Source of the DNA: JAKEHA01 sp964560355
Lineage (GTDB): Bacteria > Krumholzibacteriota > Krumholzibacteriia > WVZY01 > JAKEHA01
Direction of reading: 5' to 3'
NCBI GenBank assembly: GCA_964560355.1
Contig: CAZLLI010000058.1
Location: forward strand, 1 to 17,509
DNA length: 17,509 bases
Shown here: piece by piece, positions 1 through 6,569 of the stretch
Position numbering within the stretch: position 1 is the first letter of the stretch
Layout of the letters: every line of letters starts with the position of its first letter
The notes under the pieces: generated by a model
Database searches by the model: none
What the model was told of the DNA's origin: nothing
What the model saw: only the letters and a program-made list of their open reading frames with translations
Translations under genes and position numbers: made by a program

Positions 1-1151
1 ACCTGCGACTGCGAGTCGCCGATGTCGACGCCGCGCTCACGCAAGAGCTCCTGCAAGTAGGCCGTGTTGGCCCACAGGCGCTCGCGGAGCTGGGGTTCGT
101 CGCGCGCGATCTGGCAGGCCTTGAGCAGCCCGCCGACCACACCCGGCGACAGCGCGCACGAGAACACGTACGAGCGCGCGAAGCCCTTCAAGTAACGAAT
201 GAGTTTGCGCGACCCCACGACGTAGCCGCCCTGGCCGCCCAAGCTCTTCGAGAAGGTGCCGAAGTGAATGTCGATCTCGTCGTCCAGGCCGAAGTGCTCG
301 GCCACGCCGCGCCCGTTGGGACCGAACAAAAACGCCGAGTGCGCTTCGTCGATCATGATGCGTGCGCCGTGGCTCTTGGCCACTTCGACGATCTCGGGGA
401 GATTCGCAAGGTCGCCGTCCATCGAGTAGACGCCTTCGACGATGACGAGCTTGCGACCGGGGAAGTCCTTGAGCTTGCGCTCCAAGTCGGCCGCGTTGTT
501 GTGGCGGAAGTAGCGCACCTGCGCCTTCGAGAGAATGATGCCGTCGACGATGCTCGCGTGGGCGTACTGGTCGGTGACGACCAAGTCGCCCGAGCGCATG
601 AGCCCCGCGATGATGCCGAGGTTGGCGCTGTAGCCGGAGGGGAAGAGCAGGCACTCTTCCTTGTTCTTGAAGCGCGCCAGCGTGCTCGACAACTCTTCGT
701 GCAGCGAGGTAAAACCGCTCAAGATGGGCGAGCCGCTCGACCCGGTGCCGTAGGCGCGAATCGCGTCGCACGCGGCCTCGATCACTTCGGGCCGGTACGA
801 CAGACCCAGATAGTTGTACGACGCCAGATTAATAAGCCCCGCGAGGCGCTCCTTGTGGAGCTGCTCGACGACGTCGACGCGCGTGCGCGGTGCGCTCGAC
901 ATGGGCTGGCCGAACAGGTAATAGCCCGCCGGCCGAGCCTCGTCGAACCAGTCGTCGAAGGGCCCGAGGATGTCGAAGGGATCCTTGCCGGAACCCCAGA
1001 AGAAGTTGCTGTAGTCGAGGTCGTTCGCCGTCGACGCCACCGGCACCGGCGGCGTCGGAGCCGCCTTCGGGGTCTCGGTAGGCGCCGGGGGGTTCGACGC
1101 CGGGGGGTCCGGATTGGGGGACGCCCCGTCTCGTAACGGTCTAGACGACAT
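1..1151 (-). CDS. Serine palmitoyltransferase-like alpha-oxoamine synthase (C-terminus cut by window edge)
   Basis: PLP-dependent alpha-oxoamine synthase, predicted to condense an amino acid with an acyl thioester in the cytosol; the best fit is serine palmitoyltransferase, the first step of sphingoid-base synthesis. The frame is read by reverse complement from ATG at 1151 and leaves the window after 383 residues. Visible motifs are SYNYLGLS (111-118), GTGSSGSP (135-142), the cofactor-stacking His in DQYAHAS (H198), VEGVYSMDGD (238-247), DEAHS (268-272) and the PLP lysine K302 in GTFSKSLGGQGGY. The stretch GRGVAEHFGLD before the lysine and the SLGGQGGY pattern after it resemble eukaryotic SPTLC2 more than KBL or BioF. 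Residues 10-40 form a proline-rich low-complexity tail. A strong AGGAGGAG ribosome site lies about 12 nt upstream. It is divergent from a lipid operon. AONS/KBL-type or polyketide-linked AOS functions remain possible; the family is sure, the substrate is inferred. Confidence 0.85.
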   Translation of the reverse strand, partial: MSSRPLRDGASPNPDPPASNPPAPTETPKAAPTPPVPVASTANDLDYSNFFWGSGKDPFDILGPFDDWFDEARPAGYYLFGQPMSSAPRTRVDVVEQLHKERLAGLINLASYNYLGLSYRPEVIEAACDAIRAYGTGSSGSPILSGFTSLHEELSSTLARFKNKEECLLFPSGYSANLGIIAGLMRSGDLVVTDQYAHASIVDGIILSKAQVRYFRHNNAADLERKLKDFPGRKLVIVEGVYSMDGDLANLPEIVEVAKSHGARIMIDEAHSAFLFGPNGRGVAEHFGLDDEIDIHFGTFSKSLGGQGGYVVGSRKLIRYLKGFARSYVFSCALSPGVVGGLLKACQIARDEPQLRERLWANTAYLQELLRERGVDIGDSQSQ

Positions 1152-1187
1152 AGAGATTTTGTCTCCTCCTCGAAGCAGTGGTACGAT

Positions 1188-1216
1188 ACTCTGCCGCATC
1201 GCTCCCGGCGCGTCAA
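1188..1216 (-). promoter_or_regulatory. Putative sigma70-type promoter of the SPT-like gene
   Basis: On the minus strand a TTGACG box (1216-1211) is followed after 17 nt by CAGAGT (1193-1188). The -35 matches the consensus at five of six bases, the -10 only at three. Transcription would begin near 1181, giving a leader of about 30 nt that includes the AGGAGGAG ribosome site at 1163-1170. An open frame extending upstream of the divergent acyltransferase to 1178 would run across this promoter, which argues against that longer start. Confidence 0.4.
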
Positions 1217-1276
1217 GCGATTAAAGCCCGGCGCGACGGCTCACCGGAGTCATTGGACCACAATATAACGTGTAAC

Positions 1277-2071
1277 ATGATGTTGATCCGACAACTTATT
1301 GGTGCATTGTCCCTTGCATTGGTTGGGATTGCCTTCGTCTTGGGTGACTTGTGGGGGCGTATTGCGGTCGATACGGTCGGACGGCGGAACCCCGCGCGAC
1401 GCGAGGCCGCGATCAGCAGACACGTCCGCTCCATGCGGGACGCGACGCTTTGGATCGTGTCGCGGATCGGCCGGGCGCGTTTCGACGTCGCCCCCCGCAT
1501 TCCGTGCCGGGGCGGGATCTTGATCGTCATGAATCACCAATCGCTCCTCGACATTCCGGTCGCCGCCTCGATGGTGCTCGACGGCTACCCGCGCTTCGTC
1601 ACCCACTACCGCTACGCGAAGGGGATTCCGCTCATCTCGCACATGATCCGCATGATGGAGGCGATCCCGGTCTACCCCGGCCAGATGAGCAAGACGGAGT
1701 TCGATCGCTTGTCCGAAGCGGGCCGGACCTCCGAGCACCCCATCGTCCTGTTTCCCGAAGGCCATCGCACCAAGGACGGCGAGATCCGGCCGTGGAAGCG
1801 GGGCGCGCTGGACGCGTTTCTCTCCGCCCGCGCCTGGACCGTGCACGTGGTGGTGGTCGACGGTTTGTGGAACGCCGCGCGCCTGCCCGACTTCGTTCGC
1901 AACCTGACCCGTGTTCGCTGCCGCGTCGAACAAGCCGGCGTGTTCGAGTACGACGGGCGCGGGCGCGCGTCGCACGACGAGTTCGCCGAACGGATGCGCG
2001 CGGTCATGTGTGCTAAGCTCTCCGAGATGCGCGGCGCCGCGGGCGCGGCGCGATCGGTGGGCACGCGATGA
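1277..2071 (+). CDS. PlsC-type 1-acyl-sn-glycerol-3-phosphate acyltransferase family protein
   Basis: Membrane-bound acyltransferase of the PlsC/LPLAT family, predicted to transfer an acyl chain to a lysophospholipid or related hydroxyl/amino acceptor. With the start at 1277 it has 264 residues: an N-terminal hydrophobic segment (about 3-23), the catalytic NHQSLLD motif (N86, H87, D92), an acceptor-binding region around 105-135 and FPEGHRTKDG (159-168), the family's FPEGTRS block. The frame stays open upstream to 1178, but that stretch overlaps the divergent promoter and looks non-coding. An in-frame TTG at 1253 with a closely spaced GGAG is an alternative start. No ribosome site precedes 1277; TATAAC at 1264-1269 lies where the -10 of a leaderless transcript would. 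Its stop overlaps the next start as ATGA, so translation is probably coupled. The acceptor (lysophosphatidate or a sphingoid base) is unknown. Confidence 0.88.
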   Translation: MMLIRQLIGALSLALVGIAFVLGDLWGRIAVDTVGRRNPARREAAISRHVRSMRDATLWIVSRIGRARFDVAPRIPCRGGILIVMNHQSLLDIPVAASMVLDGYPRFVTHYRYAKGIPLISHMIRMMEAIPVYPGQMSKTEFDRLSEAGRTSEHPIVLFPEGHRTKDGEIRPWKRGALDAFLSARAWTVHVVVVDGLWNAARLPDFVRNLTRVRCRVEQAGVFEYDGRGRASHDEFAERMRAVMCAKLSEMRGAAGAARSVGTR

Positions 2072-3126
2072 AGGAACACTTGCGAGATTCGGATGGAAGC
2101 GGCGCCGTCGTGCGCCCGTTTCCGCGCGCGGGGGTCGCGGCACCCGACCACGTCCCGCCCGAAGTGCGCGACATCGTCGATCTGTTGCGCGACGCGTGCG
2201 GCCGCGACCTGGTCGCGGTGGTGTTCTTCGGATCGCGCTTGCTCGGTACCTCTCCCGACGAGCGCAGCGCCGCCGACCTCGTGGTCGTGGTGGAAAACTA
2301 TTTGCGCTTCTACGAGTCCATCGGGTCGCGTCTTCCCGCCGCGCGTCACAGCGGGATCATGGCCGCGCTCAACCGCGTGCTCCCGCCCAACATCATCTAC
2401 TTGAACGATCCCGGCGGCCTGCGCGCGGGCGCGAAGTGCTTCATCATCACCGAGTACGACTTGGGTCTCGCGCTCTCGGCCGACGCCAAGGACCACTTCT
2501 TTCGCGGGCGCTTGGCGCAACGCGTGCACATCGTGTACGCGCGCAGCGACCGCGACCGGCTGGCGCTCGAGCGCCGCGTCGACCTCGCGCGGCGCCTCAC
2601 CGTCGACTGGGTGCCGCTCTACATCAAGGACGACGCGTTCGGCGTGCTCGATTACTGCCGCCGCATGATGGAGGTGTCGTACGCGGGAGAGATTCGACCC
2701 GAAGCGCGCTCGCGCGTGCTCGAAGTGTTCCAGTCGCAGGTGAGCTTCTTCCGCCTGGTGTACGCGCGCGTGCTGCAGGACGCGGCGCGCGACGGGCGCC
2801 TGGTCGCCGACGGCGACCGCTTCCGCCTCGCGAAGAAGCCGTCGCGGCGCGAGCGCTGGCGCTGGGCGCGCTTCTTCCGCCGCTCGAAGACGCGCGCGAC
2901 GCTGCGGTGGTTCAAGTACATGCTCACCTTCGACGATTGGCTCGAGTACATCGTGCGCAAGGTGGAACGGCGCTCGGGGCTGCGCATCGACTTGACCAAG
3001 AGCGAGCGCCGCTTCCCGGTGATCTTTCTGTGGCCGAAGGCACTGCGCGCGATTCGCGCCATGCGCGCGGCGGAGCCGGCGCGCGCGAGTGCCGCTGCGC
3101 GTCCCATCGAAGAGAGCGATTCGTGA
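2068..3126 (+). CDS. TAM41-like nucleotidyltransferase, predicted CDP-diacylglycerol synthase
   Basis: 352-residue protein with a nucleotidyltransferase-fold signature: FFGSRLLG (53-60; G55, S56) followed by an acidic strand, AADLVVVVEN (D70, E76). Order and spacing of later blocks recall mitochondrial TAM41/Mmp37, a peripheral CTP:phosphatidate cytidylyltransferase: NIIYLND (108-114), AKCFIITEYDL (122-132), the GRLAQRVHIVY block (147-157) and especially EVSYAGEIR (202-210), like the SYSGDFR block of TAM41, then a helix ending FFRLVYARVLQD (227-238). The C-terminal third (255-335) is rich in Arg and aromatic residues and could bind the membrane surface. It sits between an acyltransferase and a CDP-alcohol transferase, exactly where a CDP-DAG-forming step fits. 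Its ends overlap both neighbours by 3-4 bases. The family assignment comes from recalled motif similarity without a search; the substrate could be phosphatidate or another phospholipid such as ceramide phosphate. Confidence 0.7.
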   Translation: MKEHLRDSDGSGAVVRPFPRAGVAAPDHVPPEVRDIVDLLRDACGRDLVAVVFFGSRLLGTSPDERSAADLVVVVENYLRFYESIGSRLPAARHSGIMAALNRVLPPNIIYLNDPGGLRAGAKCFIITEYDLGLALSADAKDHFFRGRLAQRVHIVYARSDRDRLALERRVDLARRLTVDWVPLYIKDDAFGVLDYCRRMMEVSYAGEIRPEARSRVLEVFQSQVSFFRLVYARVLQDAARDGRLVADGDRFRLAKKPSRRERWRWARFFRRSKTRATLRWFKYMLTFDDWLEYIVRKVERRSGLRIDLTKSERRFPVIFLWPKALRAIRAMRAAEPARASAAARPIEESDS

Positions 3127-3857
3127 GGCCCGAACTCGCCGCCCTGGCCGGGGTCATTGCCTTCGCGTTCGCGAGCATGGTCGCGTATCGCACCTCGGCG
3201 GCGCGCACGTCGAGCGGCGATTTGACCGGCCGCGGCGGGTCGTTCGTGATGGGCTTCTGGGTGCGCAACTGGTTCTACTGGCTGATTCGCCCGGTGACGC
3301 GCGCGTCGATCGCGATCGGCTTGACGCCGCTCTTCTATAACCTGTTCGCGGTCGCGTGCGGACTCGTCAGCATGGTCGCGTACGCGACCGGGCATTTCCC
3401 GCTCGCGGGGCTGTTTGTGTTCGTGAGCGGCGTCGCCGACGTGATGGACGGCGAAGTCGCGCGCGGCACCCACACCGCCGACGCGCGCGGGGCTTTCCTC
3501 GACTCGACGCTGGACCGCTTCACCGAGTTCGTCGCCTTTGCCGGATTAGCATTCTTCTTCTCGTCGGGGTGGATGGCGGTCGCGATCGTGGTGGCGTTGG
3601 GCGGGTCGTTGCTCGTGAGCTACACCCGCGCGCGCGGCGAGAGCTTGGGTGTTTTGTGCAAGGTCGGGCTCATGCAGCGCGCGGAACGCATGATTCTGCT
3701 GGGCCTGGGGTCGATCCTCGACCCCGGCGTGTGCGCCGCGGCCGGGTGGCAGCCGGGGGCGTTGGTGGCGGGTGTCGTGGTCGTGATCGCGGCCGGCACG
3801 GTGTGGACGTCGGTGCACCGCACGATTTGGATCGCGCGGGCGTTGCGCGGGCGCTAG
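3123..3857 (+). CDS. CDP-alcohol phosphatidyltransferase, possibly inositol-phosphate type
   Basis: Integral membrane enzyme that displaces CMP from a CDP-lipid with a polar alcohol to make a phospholipid. The family signature D-x2-DG-x2-AR-x8-G-x3-D-x3-D is complete and perfectly spaced: D106, D109, G110, A113, R114, G123, D127 and D131. About five or six hydrophobic segments are visible (near 6-20, 65-88, 93-104, 134-148, 151-167 and 212-227). SYTRARGESLG (166-176) followed by MQRAERMILLGLG (184-196) resembles the YxRARAE...ERxERL block of phosphatidylinositol-phosphate synthases and archaetidylinositol-phosphate synthases more than PgsA or PssA. The start is GTG at 3123, overlapping the preceding TGA, with GAAGAGAG upstream; the frame is open to 1911 but that part is a shadow of upstream genes. 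Length 244 residues is normal. The actual alcohol is inferred and unproven. Confidence 0.87.
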   Translation: MRPELAALAGVIAFAFASMVAYRTSAARTSSGDLTGRGGSFVMGFWVRNWFYWLIRPVTRASIAIGLTPLFYNLFAVACGLVSMVAYATGHFPLAGLFVFVSGVADVMDGEVARGTHTADARGAFLDSTLDRFTEFVAFAGLAFFFSSGWMAVAIVVALGGSLLVSYTRARGESLGVLCKVGLMQRAERMILLGLGSILDPGVCAAAGWQPGALVAGVVVVIAAGTVWTSVHRTIWIARALRGR

Positions 3858-3885
3858 CTGCAACTGCCGCCTCCATCCCCTCGTA

Positions 3886-3894
3886 TGGTAGAAT
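3886..3894 (+). promoter_or_regulatory. Putative extended -10 promoter of the aminopeptidase operon
   Basis: The sequence TGGTAGAAT combines a TG extended -10 element (3886-3888) with TAGAAT (3889-3894), five of six bases from TATAAT. No convincing -35 lies 16-18 nt upstream, which an extended -10 can tolerate. The start of transcription would fall near 3901, giving a leader of about 38 nt with GAGGAG at 3926-3931, seven nt before the ATG. No clear terminator separates this site from the lipid operon ending at 3857. Confidence 0.4.
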
Positions 3895-3938
3895 CCGCGC
3901 GCCAGCAGCGTCGCTAATCCGAATAGAGGAGATCATCC

Positions 3939-6569
3939 ATGCGTGTTCGTGAATCGATCGGGGGCCGCCTCGCGCGGCTCGGGTTCGGGCTCGTCGCCTT
4001 GGTGCTCGCGTCGGCGCCCGCGCGCGCGGACGAGCCGCGGCTCGACGCCAACGTCGCGCCGACGTTCGAAGCGGTGAATTTGAACCTCGACTCCGACCAG
4101 GAGACGTACACCGGTTCGGTGCGCATCGAGCTCCGCGTCGCCAAGGCGACGCGCGATTTCCTCTTCCACGCCGAAGAGATGACGATCGACGCCGCGACGC
4201 TCACCGGCAAGGGCGGCGACGTCCCCATCGACATCGCCGACGCCGGCGACCGCGGCACCCGCCGCGCGACCGCCAAGAGCGACCTCGCCCCCGGCAGCTA
4301 CGTGCTCTCGATTCAATTCTCGAAGCCGTACAACACGCAGGCGGTCGGTTTGTACCGCGTCATCCACGAAGGGCGGGGCTACTTGTTCACGCAGTTCGAG
4401 TCGCTCGACGCGCGCAAGGCGTTCCCGTGCTGGGACGAACCCATCTACAAGATTCCCTGGCAGGTGACGCTGACGGTGCCGCTCCAGCACGAGGCGTTGA
4501 GCAACGCGCCGCTCGAGAAGGAGACGCGCGGCGCCGACACCAAGACGCTCGTGTTCAAGCGCACGCCGCCGACGTCGTCGTACCTGGTCGCCATCGCGGA
4601 AGGCCCCTTCGAGAGCATCGCCATCGCGGGCCTGTCGGTACCGGGGCGCATCTACACGGTCAAGGGCCAGAAGCAAATGGCCAAGCACGCGGCGTCGATC
4701 ACGCCCAAGATCCTGGCCGGACTCGAGGCCTACTTCGGCACCAAGTATCCCTTCGAGAAGCTCGACTTCATCGCGGTCCCGGAATACTGGTACGGCGCGA
4801 TGGAGAATCCGGGCGCGGTCACCTTCAACGACAAGATCCTCCTCATCGACCCGGCGGCGGCGAGCCTCGCGCAGAAGCGCAGCGTCGCCATGGTGACGAC
4901 GCACGAACTCGCGCACATGTGGTTCGGCGATCTGGTCACGATGTCGTGGTGGGACGATTTGTGGCTGAACGAATCGTTCGCCGACTGGCTGGCCATGAAG
5001 CTCATGCCGGAGATGTTCCCCGACTATCGCTACGAGACCACCGAGGTCGGCGAAGTGAACCAGGTCATGCTGACCGACGCGCGCCCGTCCACGGTGCCGG
5101 TGCGCCGCAAAGTCGATTCGGGGGCGGACATCGAAGAGGATCTCGCGCTCGCGTACGAAAAGGGACGCACCGTCCTCAAGATGACGGAGGCGTTCATCGG
5201 GCCCGACGCGTTTCAGCGCGGCGTGCGCGACTATCTCGACCGCCACAAGTGGGGCAACGCGGTGGGACAAGACTTGTTCACGGCGCTGTCGCAGGCGGCG
5301 GACAAGGACTTGCAGCCGCTGTTGAAGAGCTTCCTCGACCAGCCCGGTTATCCGCTGGTCAGGGTCGACGTCAACCCCAACGGCCTCGTCACGGTTTCGC
5401 AGAAGCGATTCTTGAACGCCGGCGTCAAGGCCGACGACCAGATGTGGACGGTGCCGGTGCGTCTCAAGATCTCCGACGGCAAGAACGTGCAGACGCGCGT
5501 CGTCGTGCTCGACAAGGCGTCGACCAGCGTGGAAGTGAACGGACCGGTGGCGTGGGTGATGCCGGATCAAGGCGGCGTCGGCTACTACCGCTGGGTCGCT
5601 CCCGCGCCCATGATGATGAAGCTCGCCGAGGACCCGGAACAGACCATGGCGCCGCGCGAGCGAGCGCGCTATCTCGGAAACGTGCGGGCGCTCTTGAACG
5701 GCGGCGAAATCACCGGCGACGAATACTTGGCGCTCGCGGCCGCGTTCTCGCGCCACCCGGACCCCGACGTCGTCGCCGCGCTCATCGCCGACCTCGGCAG
5801 CTTGAAGATGCCGTTCGTCACCGACGAGCTCAAGGAACCGTTCGCCGCGTACGTGAGGCGCACGCTCGATCCCGCGCGCGACGCGTTCGGCGTCGAACCG
5901 CGCGCCGACGACACCGAGGCGGTGAAGCTGATCCGTCCCGGGCTGATCACGTGGCTCGGCGACGACGGCCGCGACCCCGACGTGCGCGCGTACTGCAAGG
6001 ACGCCGCGGCGCGCTACGTGGCCGACCCGACCTCGATCGACGTGACCATCGCGGGCGCGGTGCTCGGCGTCGCCGCGGGCGACGGCACGCCGGCGATGTT
6101 CAAGGAATACCAAGCGAAGGCCGAGACCACCAAGGTTCCCGCCGAGCGCAGCCGCTACCTGTCCGCGCTCGGCAAGTTCGACGACCCCAAGCTGCAGGAC
6201 GCCGCCCTCGACTACGCGCTCACTGACAAGGTGCGACCGACCGAGATGTACCAGGTGGTGGGGGGCATGTTCGACTCGGAAGCCGGTCGCGACAAACTCT
6301 ACGCGTGGATCACGAAGAACTACGACCGCCTCGCCGGACGCATGCCGCCCGAGTTCATCGCGTACATGCCGTACTTCGTGAGCGGCTGCTCCGAGCAGCG
6401 CTTGAACGCGGCGCGCAAATTCTTCGCCGAGCCCGGGCACCACGTCGACGGCACGGAAGCCAACCTGAGCAAGGTTTCCGACACCATCACCGACTGCCTC
6501 AATCTGCGCGAGCGCGAGGGCAAGGCGGTCGCGGGCTACCTGCGGACGGTCGCGACGAGCGCGCCATGA
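3939..6569 (+). CDS. Exported M1-family zinc aminopeptidase
   Basis: Gluzincin aminopeptidase of the M1 (aminopeptidase N / puromycin-sensitive) family, predicted to release N-terminal residues from peptides outside the cytoplasm. A signal peptide is visible (basic n-region, hydrophobic stretch 14-25, APARA cleavage site near residue 30). Then come the beta-rich N-domain, the exopeptidase motif GAMEN (286-290), the zinc site HELAH (H322, E323, H326) with the third ligand E345 in LNESFADW, and the transition-state Tyr in YEKG (Y406). The C-terminal half (about 510-876) is the helical ERAP1-like domain. The 876-residue length is typical of full-length M1 enzymes. The ribosome site GAGGAG is seven nt before the ATG. 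The stop overlaps the next start as ATGA, so the following reductase is translationally coupled even though one product is exported and the other is cytosolic. Confidence 0.95.
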   Translation: MRVRESIGGRLARLGFGLVALVLASAPARADEPRLDANVAPTFEAVNLNLDSDQETYTGSVRIELRVAKATRDFLFHAEEMTIDAATLTGKGGDVPIDIADAGDRGTRRATAKSDLAPGSYVLSIQFSKPYNTQAVGLYRVIHEGRGYLFTQFESLDARKAFPCWDEPIYKIPWQVTLTVPLQHEALSNAPLEKETRGADTKTLVFKRTPPTSSYLVAIAEGPFESIAIAGLSVPGRIYTVKGQKQMAKHAASITPKILAGLEAYFGTKYPFEKLDFIAVPEYWYGAMENPGAVTFNDKILLIDPAAASLAQKRSVAMVTTHELAHMWFGDLVTMSWWDDLWLNESFADWLAMKLMPEMFPDYRYETTEVGEVNQVMLTDARPSTVPVRRKVDSGADIEEDLALAYEKGRTVLKMTEAFIGPDAFQRGVRDYLDRHKWGNAVGQDLFTALSQAADKDLQPLLKSFLDQPGYPLVRVDVNPNGLVTVSQKRFLNAGVKADDQMWTVPVRLKISDGKNVQTRVVVLDKASTSVEVNGPVAWVMPDQGGVGYYRWVAPAPMMMKLAEDPEQTMAPRERARYLGNVRALLNGGEITGDEYLALAAAFSRHPDPDVVAALIADLGSLKMPFVTDELKEPFAAYVRRTLDPARDAFGVEPRADDTEAVKLIRPGLITWLGDDGRDPDVRAYCKDAAARYVADPTSIDVTIAGAVLGVAAGDGTPAMFKEYQAKAETTKVPAERSRYLSALGKFDDPKLQDAALDYALTDKVRPTEMYQVVGGMFDSEAGRDKLYAWITKNYDRLAGRMPPEFIAYMPYFVSGCSEQRLNAARKFFAEPGHHVDGTEANLSKVSDTITDCLNLREREGKAVAGYLRTVATSAP

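Noticed and set aside
264..1136. 290-codon open frame on the plus strand opposite the SPT-like gene
   Set aside because: No family motifs are visible, while the minus strand shows all the alpha-oxoamine synthase motifs.
1178..1276. Upstream extension of the acyltransferase to ATG 1178
   Set aside because: These 33 codons cover the divergent promoter of the SPT-like gene and precede the natural hydrophobic N-terminus; no ribosome site was seen.
1911..3122. Long in-frame extension upstream of the CDP-alcohol transferase
   Set aside because: The extension is Arg/Ala-rich out-of-frame sequence over the acyltransferase end and the TAM41-like gene; GTG at 3123 with a ribosome site and stop overlap is the better start.
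3933..6443. An 836-codon open frame on the minus strand opposite the aminopeptidase
   Set aside because: Its product is a monotonous Arg/His/Val/Glu-rich sequence without motifs, and the plus strand encodes an unmistakable M1 enzyme. High GC content at third codon positions removes stops from the opposite strand.
6305..6565. N-terminal extension of the FprA-type reductase
   Set aside because: It overlaps the aminopeptidase end in another frame, and the conserved FAD motif begins right after ATG 6566.
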